A stretch of 64,000 bases of DNA from Argopecten irradians (Eukaryota; Mollusca; Bivalvia; Pectinida; Pectinidae). Each line of letters begins with the position of its first letter. The stretch's first letter is position 1. This document shows, piece after piece, positions 23,370 to 35,375 of this stretch. Location of the stretch: the NCBI RefSeq assembly GCF_041381155.1, contig NC_091142.1, forward strand, positions 40,101,604 to 40,165,603, written 5' to 3'. The notes under the pieces were generated by a model. It made no database searches, had not been told where the DNA came from, and was given only the letters and a program-made list of their open reading frames with translations. A program made the translations under genes and the position numbers.

Positions 23370-23590
23370 TTTCACCTAGCCGCCGGCGTTCCATCCCCGA
23401 CATGGACGTAAAAAGGTCAGGGGTCACCTGCCCGATCATGTGGGTTTTCCCTGGGCACTCCGGTTTCCTCGCACACTAAGACCCCTCACGCCCTTACATC
23501 CGGGCCATCTAGAGTGATTTATATAAGTTGTGTAACTTGTTTCTCAATCGATATAAAATAAATAAAGTTTATATTGTATGTATACTTTGA
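23370..23590 (+). repeat. Dispersed repeat fragment ending in A/T-rich tail
   Basis: A GC-richer block (GGTTTTCCCTGGGCACTCCG, GTTTCCTCGCACACTAAGAC, CATCCGGGCCATCTAGAGTG) is followed by AATAAATAAAGTTTAT. The base composition is unlike its surroundings and the tail resembles a retroposon or SINE end. The assignment is from memory of mollusc repeats and is tentative. Confidence 0.4.
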
Positions 23591-23765
23591 TCACTGACTC
23601 AAACTGGTGCCATCCTCCATTTCAATTTTCGGGTTTTAAACATGGTTACACCACTGAGTTCCCCTGAATAGCCAAACACCTGTATGGGGAAGAATTTTCA
23701 GTATGGTTTATGAATGCTCCTTAAACGTGAATGCATAACTATGAACACAAATACAAGAATCTATG

Positions 23766-24707
23766 TAGGGCTGAAACGATTAGTCGAATAATCGGAGGCG
23801 ATTAGATTAATGAAGCTAATTGCTGATAATCGATTAAAGATTTTATTAATCGTTAATCGTAACATGCATAGCCAGTGCATTGTAAGCTGACTAAGTTAAA
23901 CACGTTGACAGATCATGGATTTCTGAGTAAGTCATTCCGACTGGAGTTTCATCTCTTTATGTACATGTTTTGAACTCAACAAAGCATATATGATGTGAGA
24001 AATACTTGTTAAATTACGTCTCTGTGGAAGTTAAAGTCATTAATCAATGAAAGTGGATGTCATGAGAAAGCTTGCAACACGCTGTTCGCCAATTTTCACT
24101 AGCGATCGACTCCATGTTGTTACGTCACGGAGGCCTAATCGCCGCCGGGACGCTCGGGAGCGGAAGGAGCAGTAATCTTGAACATTTAAATTTTACTATT
24201 GCATGTGTTTATCATATAAAAAAGATTGTTTTTGTTCATATTCTAATTGAATATAAGAGTTGTTGATTTATTTTATTTTTTTGATCACGGAAATAAAAAA
24301 GTTCATTGACGAAAATTTGGTCATGTCGCTTCGTGGCGATCCAAATTTGGTTGATTAGTCGTACGTGTGAAGGTCACGTCAAAACAGCGGGTTAGCAGAC
24401 TTGATTTAAACGATGTTACGGAAGACGATATAGGAACGGAATTCAGAGCTTATTTGGGATAAAATACGTTTGTTTTGTCAATAAATCTATTCTTATTTGT
24501 TGGTAAGCTTATATTATGTAAGGCATGTCCTCTGTCATATTATACGGTAGGTGTTATTATTAGTTGATAACAAAACATGGCGGACGTTTTCAGTAGTCAG
24601 TAGTTGAAAAAATATAGTTGCCTTCAATTCAAACGATTAATCGATTAGTAATCGATTACATGTGACCGAATAATCGAATACAAAAATTACTAATCGTTTC
24701 AGCCCTA
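23766..24707. mobile_element. Non-autonomous hAT element, complete, 942 bp
   Basis: The ends are TAGGGCTGAAACGATTAGT and ACTAATCGTTTCAGCCCTA, followed inward by AATCGATTAATCG-type repeats on both sides. A perfect 8-bp target duplication, AATCTATG, flanks it (23758-23765 and 24708-24715). TIR and 8-bp duplication are diagnostic of hAT. The interior has no transposase frame. Confidence 0.9.
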
Positions 24708-24993
24708 AATCTATGTCACAAAAAATGATCCATTTCATAATTTCTGTTACATTGTAGTATGGTTTATGAAAACCTGAATTATCAAAATTTATTTGTTTGC
24801 ACTAGGGCATATCCCTTTACAGTGCGCAAAGATATTTTTCTTTGTGAAGTTATCAACATTTAAAACAAATAGGTAATATTATGATATAACAATTTATATG
24901 ACAATTATGAATAATTCAGCACTTTTCTAAGATAATAAAGCAATGAAATGTACATTATGCAACACATTTCCATGAGAGATTCAATAAAAATCT

Positions 24994-25339
24994 TTAAATC
25001 AGAGCATAAATGATATCCATCACTTGAACAATAATTGGTGTTTAATTGTGTATAAACATGTCTAATTAACACAAAAATAAATAATATAAAATAACTTATT
25101 TCGCCTTTGATGCATGCCCAATCAGTACTTCATTCCATATAGGATTTAGTGCCACAGAATTTTTTTTCGGGATGCAATTAATTATTTTCCATATCTTTAA
25201 CTTCAAGTAGAAACTCAAACTTTTCAATGGTGGTATAGTGTACAATAAGTAATTTTTGTAACTGAAGAAAATTACTAAATCGTCTGCTCCTGTTTTTGAT
25301 GGTGAAAAATGCCATTTGTCAGCAGTGGAGCATCTTTAA
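24994..25339. mobile_element. TTAA-flanked MITE, copy 3
   Basis: The same internal order as the copy at 42476 (GAACAATAATTGGTGTTTAA and onward), ending GTCAGCAGTGGAGCATCT then TTAA at 25336-25339. The left TIR has lost most of its sequence after TTAA at 24994. Confidence 0.75.
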
Positions 25340-25351
25340 TGATTTCAAAGG

Positions 25352-25489
25352 CACTTTACGCCATTCTCACAGAGACTTAACGCCATTCTCACAGAGACTT
25401 TACGCCATTCTCACAGAGACTTTACCCCATTCTCACAAGGACTTTACGCCATTCTCCCAGGGACTTTACCCCATTCTCACAGGGACTTG
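25352..25489 (+). repeat. 22-bp minisatellite, 6 units
   Basis: Units CGCCATTCTCACAGAGACTTTA start at about 25359, 25381, 25403, 25425, 25447 and 25469. The array begins directly after the right end of the MITE at 24994-25339. Open frames crossing it are repeat artefacts. Confidence 0.85.
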
Positions 25490-26303
25490 GCATGAATCTC
25501 CAACCAATGGTCAATCTACATTGTATATTATTATGGACAAGCATTCCTGAAATGCTGTCAGGACATTGTGAAAGCGCTTCAAATTTAAATTTTGTCGAGT
25601 CATTTTATTTTTTCTACATGTATGGAAATATATATATTGACTGTTGGTTGTCAAGTGCCATTTCCAAGACCTCCAAAGTACTATGTAGCACAAAGGTAGT
25701 ACCACCTTTACATTGTTCTTTTTGTATGGACCAACATCAGTGGGCTGAGGAAAAAGTACAATATTGATTGGAACCAGTTATAAAATCTACTGTTTAAATA
25801 CTAATTACTCCTGACCAGGACTGTAGATACCGCTGTGATATCACGTGGGTAAACATCCTAGGTATTGACCAAAATCAACAAATCATTTGAAACTTTCACT
25901 ATTTGATTTCTATGTGATACTACAAGCTGTATAAACATTAACAGGGAAATTAAAACAGAAAATTAGTCTGAAGGTAAACAAGTACTATAAGACCTTAGTT
26001 TTTATCGAAAAAGTTTATTGACAGCTTGTTTTATCAGTTTTCCAAGGTAGTGGACATAAATTTATATATGTACATGATGTATACATGATATATATGTACA
26101 TGATATATAGCTTGTGTCAGCATTGATATTCTGCAATCATATACAATGTACCAACAGGATATAAAGTAAATGCATTAATCTTGTACAGTCACTGCTATGT
26201 ACAATTTATCTTGATTTTATCATCTTCTAATAATGTATTTAAACAAGAGTATTATACTTAACTCAATAAGGTCAGTGAAATCCTCACTATTCATATTATT
26301 GCA
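25490..26303. other. Intergenic, no gene seen
   Basis: AT-rich; a short degenerate ATATATGTACATGAT repeat at 26065-26108 is the only structure noted. Confidence 0.5.
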
Positions 26304-26489
26304 TAAAAGAGCGAGTCCAACACGGTAGTTCCTTCCAGTAAGCTGATTTTTTAATCAGATATTGTTGACATGTTTCGACTCTAAGCGAGTCACCCTCAGA
26401 ACTCGCCTAGAGTCGAAGCATGTCAACAACTATCTGATTAAAAAATCAGCTTACTGGAAGGAACTACCGTGTTGGACTCGCTCTTTTAT
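26304..26489. repeat. Palindrome with ~86-bp arms and ~10-bp loop
   Basis: The left arm TAAAAGAGCGAGTCCAACAC... reads back as ...GTGTTGGACTCGCTCTTTTA, meeting around the loop CACCCTCAGA near 26391-26401. The arms differ at only a few positions, so a long hairpin could form. Probably a foldback-type MITE. Confidence 0.85.
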
Positions 26490-27419
26490 ACATTTACCTC
26501 GATTCCAAGTGAGGCCTCTGTATTCTTTTGAATCCACGGCCGGTTCCATCAAGAATTTTTCTATAACCCAGGACGTTGCGCCTCCACCCCCCGTAGTGAT
26601 TACTCATATTATTATGAACTATTGAGGGCAGTAGTGACTCTTATTTAGTGTTTTCCATGATTAATTCGACTTTCTGGTTCATAAGAGTAATATCCATTTC
26701 AAAACACACAGGTTATAAGTAGGTAGATAGGTGTTTACTAGCTCATGTTATTGATGTACCGTATTTGACCCAATTTATGTCAAGGTAAGTGAAATAGAGG
26801 CCTCAAATAGGGGAGGTGATTTTATAGGGATAAGGGCGTTTGTTTGGTCAAATACATAATGTCATTTTTCAGAAAATCAACAAGAAGGACTAAACAGTTA
26901 TTCAGCCTTTATCAGTGCTTATTAATGAAGTTAAAGCCAATTAGAGTTCTCAACTAATGGGAGGCAACTAGTAGTAGGAATTGATTTCATTTTCAAATCG
27001 GTGATAAAAATCTGTTTTCAAAGTTTGAAATGGCTGTACCATTACAGGAAATAAGTGTAACTGTTGTTTCTTGTTGTTTCTTTAATACTAGACAGTAACC
27101 ACTATATAGCATATCATCAAACATGTAGTAAAATGTACATTGTATGTCATTGTGTGTTTTATATCAGACTCAGGGGGAGTTTTTCTTTGTGCTTGGAAGT
27201 TTTGTGTGGGAATGAATTCAGGCCATTTATGAAGATCTGCCAAATATATCTAAAGCTGGTGAAGTAAAGTTCACAATACTATTTTGAAATGATGATATAT
27301 ACATAATTTCTAATTGTGTCCTTGTTTACTTCTAGAGGATAAAAAAGTATCTGTCCCAAAATTGGAGGATTTCAAGCATGCTGGTTCAGATCCACTCTCT
27401 ACCGTTGTGTTAAATCAAA
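26490..27419. other. Intergenic, no gene seen
   Basis: I find no supported gene; short open frames here lack coding character. Confidence 0.5.
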
Positions 27420-27515
27420 CTGGAATGGTTTGGTTAGATTAGCGTCCCATTAACAGCCAGGGTCATTTAAGGATGTCCAGGTTTGTTGGTGGAGGAAAGC
27501 CAGAGTACTTAAAGA
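27420..27515 (+). repeat. Left part of a dispersed repeat split by Helitron-like element B
   Basis: It contains TTAGCGTCCCATTAACAGCC, GGTCATTTAAGGATGTCC and GGTGGAGGAAAGCCAGAGTA, matching in its first part the fragment at 11570. The right part resumes at 31315 (GGTCAGTACCTGGCAATTGC, then CACATAGGATTCAAACTCAC). The joined order is that of a common mollusc repeat as I recall it. Confidence 0.55.
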
Positions 27516-30500
27516 ACAAGAGGCCCAGAGGGCCTGTATCGCTCACCTGGTTTGTAATGCCAAGTAATGTTCTGAATACAGGTTCATTGTTTCTTTTCTG
27601 AAGGAATTTTAATATTAACCTCTAAATCCCCTATTGGGCCCCACCCCTCCCGCCCCCAGGGGGTCAGAGCCAAAATTTATACAAGTTCTGTTCCCCTTCT
27701 TCCAAGGATGTTTATGGCCAAATTTGGTCACAATCCAAACAAAACTCTAGGACAAGAAGTGATTGATAGGATTTACCTCTATTTCCCCTATTGGGCCCCA
27801 CCCGTCCTGCCCTCGGGGGGCCAGAGTCAAAATTTATACAAGTTCTGTTCCCCTTCCCCCAAGGATGTTTGTGGCCAAATTTGGTTACAATCCATGCAGA
27901 ACTCTATGACTAGTAGCGATTTAAAGGATTTACCTCTATTTCCCCTATTGGGCCCCGCCCCTCCTGCCCTCGGGGGTCAGAGCCAAAATTTATACAAGTT
28001 CTGTTCCCCTTCCCCCAAGGATGTTTGTGGCCAAATTTAGTTACATTCCATTCAGAACTCTATGACTAGTAGCGATTTAAAGGATTTACCTCTATTTCCC
28101 CTATTGGGCCCCGCCCCTCCTGCCCCCGGGGGGTCAGAGCCAAAATTTATACAAGTTCTGTTCCCCTTCCCCAAAGGATGTTTGTGGCCAAATTTGGTTA
28201 CATTCCATTCAGAACTCTATGACAAGTAGTGATTTAAAGGATTAACCTCTATTTCCCCTATTGGGCCCCGCCCCCCGCCCCTCCTGCCCCTGGGGGATCA
28301 GAGCCAAAATTTATACAAGTTCTGTTCCCCTTCCCCCAAGGATGTTTGTGGCCAAATTTGGTTACAATTCATGTAGAGCTCTAGGACAAGTAGAGATTTA
28401 AAGGATTTACCTCTATTTCCCCTATTGGGCCCTGCCCCTCCTGCCCCCAGGAAGTCAGAGCCAAAATTTATACAAGGTCTGTTCCCCCTCCCCCAAGGAT
28501 GTTTGTGGCCAAATTTGGTTACATTCCATTCAGAACTCTATGACTAGTAGCGATTTAAAGGATTTACCTCTATTACCCCTATTGGGCCCCGCCCCTCCTG
28601 CCCCCTGGGGACCAGAGTCAAAATTTACACAAGTTCTATTCCCCTTCCCCCAAGGATGTTTGTGGCAGAATTTGGTTACATTCCATTCAGAACTCTATGA
28701 CTAGTAGCGATTTAAAGGATTTACCTCTATTACCCCTATTGGGCCCCGCCCCTCCTGCCCCCGGGGGATCAGAGCCAAAATTTATACAAGTTCTGTTCCC
28801 CTTCCCCCAAGGATGTTTGTGGCCAAATTTGGTTACATTCCATTCAGAACTCTATGACAAGTAGTGATTTAAAGGATTTACCTCTATTTCCCCTATTGGG
28901 CCCCGCCCCTCCTGCCCCTGGGGGATCAGAGCCAAAATTTATACAAGTTCTGTTCCCCTTCCCCCAAGGATGTTTGTGGCCAAATTTGGTTACAATTCAT
29001 GTAGAGCTCTAGGACAAGTAGAGATTCAAAGGATTTACCTCTATTTCCCCTATTGGGCCCCGCCCCTCCTGCCCCAGGGGGTCAGAGCCAAAATTTATAC
29101 AAGGTTTGTTCCTCCTCCCCCAAGGATGTTTGTGGCCAAATTTGGTTACATTCCATTCAGAACTCTATGACTAGTAGCGATTTAAAGGATTTACCTCTAT
29201 TTCCCCTATTGGGCCCCCCCCCCTCCTGCCCCCCGGGGGACCAGAGCCAAAATTTATACAAGTTCTGTTCCCCTTCCCCCAAGGATGTTTGTGGCCAAAT
29301 TTGGTTACATTCCATTCAGAACTCTATGACTAGTAGCGATTTAAAGGATTTACCTCTATTTCCCCTATTGGGCCCCGCCCCTCCTGCCCCCGGGGGACCA
29401 GAGCCAAAATTTATACAAGTTCTGTTCCCCTTCCCCCAAGGATGTTTGTGGCAAATTTGGTTACATTCCATTCAGAACTCTATGACAAGTAGCGATTTAA
29501 AGGATTTACCTCTATTTCCCCTATTGGGCCCCGCCCCTCCTGCCCCGGGGGATCAGAGCCAAAATTTATACAAGTTCTGTTCCCCTTCCCCCAAGGATGT
29601 TTGTGGCCAAATTTGGTTACATTCATTCAGACTCTAGACAAGTAGGATTTAAAGGATTTACCTCTATTTCCCCTATTGGGCCCCGCCCCTCCTGCCCCGG
29701 GGGTCAGAGCCAAAATTTATACAAGTTTGTTCCCTTCCCCAAGGATGTTTGTGGCCAAATTTGGTTACATTCCATTCAGAACTCTATGACAAGTAGCGAT
29801 TTAAAGGATTTACCTCTATTACCCCTATTGGGCCCCGCCCCTCCTGCCCCGGGGGACCAGAGCCAAAATTTATACAAGTTCTGTTCCCCTTCCCCCAAGG
29901 ATGTTTGTGGCCAAATTTGGTTACATTCCATTCAGAACTCTATGACTAGTAGCGATTTAAAGGATTTACCTCAATTTCCCCTATTGGGCCCCGCCCCTCC
30001 TGCCCCCTGGGGACCAGAGTCAAAATTTACACAAGTTCTGTTCCCCTTCCCCCAAGGATGTTTGTGGCCAAATTTGGTTACATTCATTCAGAACTCTATG
30101 ACAAGTAGCGATTTAAAGGATTTACCTCTATTTCCCCTATTGGGCCCCGCCCCTCCTGCCCCCTGGGGACCAGAGTCAAAATTTATACAAGTTCTGTTCC
30201 CCTTCCCCAAAGGATGTTTGTGGCCTAATTTGGTTACATTCCATTCAGAGCTCTATGACAAGAAGCGATTTAAAGGATTTACCTCTATTACCCCTATTGG
30301 GCCCCGCCCCTCCTGCCCCCAGGGGGTCAGAGCCAAAATTTATACAAGTTTATTCCCCTTCCCCCAAGGATGTTTGTGGCCAAATTTAGTTACATTCCAT
30401 TCAGAACTCTACAACAAGTAGCGATTTAAAGGATTTACCTCTATTTCCCCTATTGGGCCCCGCCCCTCCTGCCCCCGGGGGATCAGAGCCAAAATTTATA

Positions 30501-31314
30501 CAAGTTCTGTTCCCCTTCCCCCAAGGATGTTTGTGGCCAAATTTAGTTACATTCCATTCAGAACTCTATGACTAGTAGCGATTTAAAGGATTTACCTCTA
30601 TTTCCCCTATTGGGCCCCGCCCCTCCTGCCCCCAGGGGACCAGAGCCAAAATTTATACAAGTTCTGTTCCCCTTCCCCAAAGGATGTTTGTGGCCAAATT
30701 TGGTTACATTCCATTCAGAGCTCTATGACAAGTAGCGATTTAAAGGATTTACCTCTATTACCCCTATTGGGCCCCGCCCCTCCTGCCCCCAGGGGGGCAG
30801 AGCCAAAATTCATACAAGTTCTGTTCCCCTTCCCCAAAGGATGGTTGTGGCCAAATTTGGTTACATTCCATTCAGAACTCTATGACAAGTAGCGATTTAA
30901 AGGATTTACCTCTATTTCCCGTATTGGGCTCCGCCCCTCCTGCCCCCGGGGGACCAGAGCCAAAATTTATACAAGTTCTGTTCCCCTTCTCCCAAGGATT
31001 TTTGTGGCTAATTTTGGTTACAATCCATGCAGAACTCTAGGACAAGTAGCGATTTATAGGATTTACCTCTATTTCCCCTATTAGGTCCCGCCCCTCCTGC
31101 CCCGGGGGGTACAGAGCCAAAATTTATACAAGTTCTGTTTCCCCTCCCCCAAGGATGTTTGTGGCCAAATTTGGTTACAATCCATGCAGAACTCTATGAC
31201 TAGTAGCGATTTAAAGGAAATGTTGACGGACGGATGGACAGACGACGGACGGACGGACCGACGGACGCCGCGCCATGACATAAGCTCACCGGCCCTTCGG
31301 GCCAGGTGAGCTAA
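27516..31314 (+). mobile_element. Helitron/Helentron-like non-autonomous element B with tandem array
   Basis: The 5' end CAAGAGGCCCAGAGGGCCTG forms a hairpin and is followed by GCTCACC. A long tandem array follows, then GACGGACGGATGGACAGACG and more (GACG)n, and finally a 3' hairpin (GCTCACCGGCCC / GGGCCAGGTGAGC) and CTAAAAA. The 5' GCTCACC is complementary to the 3' GGTGAGC. The plan is the same as element A: CCCAGAGGG hairpin, inverted subterminal block, ~156-bp array, GACG tract, hairpin, CTAAAAA. No replication protein is encoded. Confidence 0.65.
27560..31220. repeat. ~157-bp tandem array, about 23 units
   Basis: Each unit contains GATTTAAAGGATTTACCTCT, CCCCTATTGGGCCCCGCCCC, CAGAGCCAAAATTTATACAA, CCAAGGATGTTTGTGGCC and TTACATTCCATTCAGAACTC. 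The units are highly similar, with small indels in the C/G runs. These indels generate long spurious open frames. Confidence 0.9.
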
Positions 31315-31470
31315 AAACCATTGACTATAGGTCAGTACCTGGCAATTGCAACTGCCCCACATAGGATTCAAACTCACACCTAAAGGTAAAGGGCTTGTGG
31401 CTGGGCTCACACTAACTTTCCAGTCACCAGACACGGATGCAAACAAAGTGGATGCAGAGTGGGCAGTATG
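31315..31470 (+). repeat. Right part of the split dispersed repeat
   Basis: It resumes the repeat interrupted at 27515: GGTCAGTACCTGGCAATTGC, ACTGCCCCACATAGGATTCA, AACTCACACCTAAAGG. The boundary with the Helitron-like element is CTAAAAA|CCATT. Confidence 0.5.
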
Positions 31471-31824
31471 TCCTAAGTCAGCAGCCAGATTGGGTCAGTA
31501 GAGCTATGTAACTACATCAGAAGCCTCGCCAGGTCTGGAGAATTCCAGAATGCTCATAGTGATCTCACTCGAGCACTTCTGAAGGCTATCACAGATAATG
31601 ATGCAGATTAAATTTGTTTTATCATTTTTTTAATTATGATTATTTAGAAATATTGCCAAATTTTTCAAACGTCTTTTATTTCAGAAGTCCAGAAATAATA
31701 TTATTATATTTCTGCTATTAACTGAATTTATTTCTCTTCGGGTATGCAGAAGAATTAAGATGTACGTATTATTAATTTCAGATTTATCATTCTTTATTAT
31801 TTGTTTTAAAAGTTGCAGATGCCA

Positions 31825-33503
31825 GGGACGACATCCTTAAGCAGGGGGAGAATGTGGCAGGGTAATTAATTATGTAATTAATTAAGTATGTAATTATTAT
31901 TAGTGTATTTATGTATATTTATTCATTAAGCTGCACCCCTGCACTACATGTATGTGTTGTCCCAGTACTGTCTATATGTCACTGTCCTGTATACCTGTAT
32001 ATTACCTGGAATGAGAGAGTGCATGGATGGATGAGCACATTCTTTGATAATAGGTGTGGGTAGGTACCAGTCAGGTGACTTACCTGGCTGGTCAGCTGAT
32101 TGGTTTTTTTTATTTTATTGGTTTATAGATATAATAATGTGTGTTTTTATTGGTCAAACTTTCCCTCCAAAATTCTATCTTTGGAGAACTTTCTTTTGTC
32201 TCTGGGCAGTTCACAGAGAGAGTTTAATGAGAGCAGGTGTGTTTTGGTCTCTCAGATATTTTGTGGAATTTGGATATATCTAACAGGAAATTCTTCTACT
32301 TCTGCAAGTCTTCTTTTTCTATTTCTTAATAATAATGTATATCCTGTGCAATGTTCATAAAGTAAATTATCTATCATTTGCCTTATTTTGGTAGAATTAT
32401 CAGAATGTATTAAAAATTAATTTTTGAAGAAGTTAAATTGACTTGAAAGTGTAAAAGCATAAGTATGTATTCGAATTTAACAGTAATTGTCCATTTATAT
32501 AGACAATGTGATATGTATATATTGATCTCTATTATAACCATCATCGAGATGGAAAATTCGTGATTTGTATGGAGATATCTTATTAGTTTGTAGACCTTTT
32601 TGTGATATTATGTATTTTATTCATGTATAGGACCCTGGTCCAAAGATAAAAATGTAAACCTAAAAGATTGAAGCCTAATTGAGTCGGCCCATAGCCAGGT
32701 GTGTATTTATATGTGTATATCTTTGTATTTGTATTAGAATATGATGTAAGTAATGCATTGATAGTGTTATACAAAATGTATGTTGTAGTGTCTAAGTGGG
32801 TAGATTATCTCCCCTTAGACTAGCGTAATTTATTGTATAGTTTGTAAAGGGGCGAATTGTCTCCCCCTGATATTATATGGTATTATATGGCATAGAGGAG
32901 ACAGATTGTCTCCCCTGATTGTAGATTATTGAGGGAAAAGATTGTCTCACCTTGTATTTATTATAGATAGCAGAATGGTTTGTAAATTTTCTTACATACA
33001 CTGTAGTTTGTTGAAGGGGGCGAATTGTCTCCCCTGATATTGTATGGTATTATATGGCATAGAGGAGACAGATTGGCTCCCCTGATTGTAGATTATTGAG
33101 GGAAAAGATTGTCTACCCTTGTATTTATTATAGATAGCAGAAGCTATATCTATTAGTGTAAAGTCTAATTTACAATAGTTGTTCTGGAGTTTATAAAGAG
33201 ATTAACTCTAATATTATTTATATATATTGTGAATCTGATGTTGATATACTGTAGGCTACATAGGGATATTGTATGAACATTGTATGTATGATTAATATGA
33301 ATGTTATGTTATTAGGTATTATTGAAATGTGAACTTATACTTAATGAGTCTTGTTTTATCGTGTTACATACTCTAGGCATATACGCATGTACACTTGTAC
33401 ATATATAGACAATAAAGCATCATGACTCAGAAGATGGATTGTGTCGTTATTTTCTAACAACATATCACCTGTATCATCTGGGACTTAACCCAGCCCAGCA
33501 ACA
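31825..33503 (+). mobile_element. LTR retrotransposon fossil: polypurine tract plus 3' LTR
   Basis: A polypurine tract (AGCAGGGGGAGAA) is followed by TGTGGCAGGG at about 31852, the start of a long LTR of roughly 1.6 kb. A poly(A) signal AATAAA lies near 33411 and the end is near CAACA at 33503 (end approximate). The family is most likely Ty3/gypsy-like, judged only from the tract and LTR start. It is broken: almost none of the internal region is left and no coding domains are seen. The age is uncertain; the LTR is AT-rich and holds a ~168-bp internal duplication. Confidence 0.6.
32838..33150. repeat. 168-bp tandem duplication inside the LTR
   Basis: Two nearly identical copies run GGCGAATTGTCTCCCC to TTATTATAGATAGCAGAA, offset 168 bp. 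A GATTGTCTCCCC-like motif occurs about seven times across the pair and just upstream. Confidence 0.8.
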
Positions 33504-34039
33504 TATGGTACAGTAACTGATTAATCTATCAACTGTTTTAGACTTGCTATGAAAGTAATGCAGCTGAAAAAACTATGTTTGAAGCTTTTGTCTGCATGAT
33601 TGGATATCAGGTGTGTGAAGAAAAACTTTAGCGTATTTTGCGAATAAGGATGAATTTATTTTAGCAATTAGCCAGATCGATTTGTTATTAACGAAAAAGC
33701 GAATGGGTAGCTTGAGCCCAGTGTGGTAATATGTTGGGACAACTTAATCACTCAGCCACTGCATGTACTTATACAAACAACTTGTGCTTAATTCATAAAG
33801 CACTTTTTTCTGAATTTACCAACAATTCAATGTGGTACCAGATTTTTGTGAGACAAAAGGCTAACATGGTCATGTACTACATATACCATCAAGTGTATAT
33901 TTTTAATACATTATGGCTATTTGTATAATTGGATACTACATGTAGCATAAGAGGAGCAATCAGTGATTTGAACATATAGTGTTAGGTAAGTCTCTGACAC
34001 TCTGAGGCAAAGAAGCATGCTGAGACTCGGCTGACAAGG
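33504..34039. other. Intergenic, no gene seen
   Basis: AT-rich; nothing supported. Confidence 0.45.
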
Positions 34040-34125
34040 GTATGCTTCTTTGGCTCAGTCAGTAGAACAGAGGACTTTTCACCCCATAGACCTGGGTTTG
34101 ATTTCTGCATGATTGCAACACTCGA
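34040..34125 (+). repeat. tRNA-related sequence (SINE head or tRNA pseudogene)
   Basis: A box A-like TTGGCTCAGTCAGTAGAAC is followed about 40 bases later by a box B-like CTGGGTTTGATTTCT, the spacing of an RNA polymerase III promoter in a tRNA. The loop CTTTTCACC resembles a Glu anticodon region. The stems are poorly paired, so it is not a functional tRNA. A SINE head is likely but no SINE body is recognised. Confidence 0.45.
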
Positions 34126-35375
34126 TAGGAATGTGTATTTTTACCTTTACATGTCACCTAAAATAATGTACTGTACCTGTGCACTAATAGGACAAAACAT
34201 CCAGTAGACCCTTGAGAGTATGTTTTTGACTCCCAAAATGGCTGATCAAAACAGCAATCGAACAAGACATCGTTTGCAAAATGAGATGGTTCTTTGTTTT
34301 CAATACATGTCATTACATAATATATATGCATTTTGAGAGAAAATAACTCCACTATTTGAGGAGGAATCTCAATAGGGGTTAGTGCATGAGTACTAACACA
34401 GGTGTGCAATATGGCACTGCCCGTTACCTGTGTACATTTGTAGGTGTTTTAGTGGTCACACATGACTTGACGTTGTGCACTTCTCAGCTACTAGTTTACC
34501 TGTAGTTTTAATGTAGTGCATTGCTAGTTTAAATATAGTGCACTCCAAGGGCGTAAAAACATCTGTCTGCATACTTCAGACATGTACACAGATGTACTGA
34601 AAACACTGTGCACAGTTATATGCAAAATTATATGATGACTTGACTTATGTATAGAGATCTAGTAGCATCGTGTATTAATAACAGATTAATTACAAAGTAA
34701 ATGTCATGGCTCGTTGTGTTACATTATGCATAAGATATGAATTAACTTTTTGTCCCAACCAATCAATGTGTGAATGTATAATATATGCCGACTCTGGACA
34801 CCGAGAACCCTTCTTCTTTCAGACATTATCGTCGCACTTCGAAAACATGAATAGCGTTTTCGGGAAATTGCTTGACATACTTAGCCTAATAAAGGTCAAT
34901 TGAATTAAAGAAAATATTTTACATGTCTAAACTTACTGTTTTCCACTGAATGGAGTTTATATATGGTCTTTGTCTTTCATTTGATCGTCCGATATCTTGA
35001 AATAAATCGATAAGCGGAAGTTTTATATTAGCATAATAATAAACGAGACGAAAACTGTTTATATAATTCCGGAAAGAATTTAATTTTAAAACTCAACACT
35101 GCGGATGTAATGTTTCACTATATTTACATATAAAAAATATATCCATTGAGTTTACGTGGGGTGTAAACCTATATTTTCGATCATATTTTTTTCCTTTCAG
35201 TAGCTATCTACTGTATTGATATAAAATAACATGCATCAGCTCGTTGCATTGTTTAGGTTCGCGAACCTAAAAAGTCCGGGTTTACTTAAAAAAAATACAG
35301 AAATAAAAGAGTTACAGTGTATCAGGTAAAATTGATATAATCACGGGATAAAGAACCAAATAATATATTAAAAAA
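34126..35375. other. Intergenic, no gene seen
   Basis: No coding sequence or clear repeat beyond simple AT-rich tracts. Confidence 0.45.

Noticed and set aside
24072-24266. 64-codon frame inside the hAT element as a transposase remnant
   Set aside because: No hAT dimerisation or BED-type motifs; the interior looks non-coding.
28970-30421. Long proline-rich open frames (up to 274 codons) in the 27.5-31.3 kb region
   Set aside because: They repeat the same ~52-residue block because the 157-bp unit and its indels keep frames open; they are array artefacts, not genes.
31470-31620. Short frame ending in ALLKAITDNDAD as a host exon
   Set aside because: It looks mildly coding but I could not find a convincing acceptor or partner exon, and it lies between repeat fragments; not listed as a gene.
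34040-34125. A functional tRNA gene
   Set aside because: Box A and B are recognisable but the acceptor and anticodon stems do not pair well; kept only as tRNA-related.
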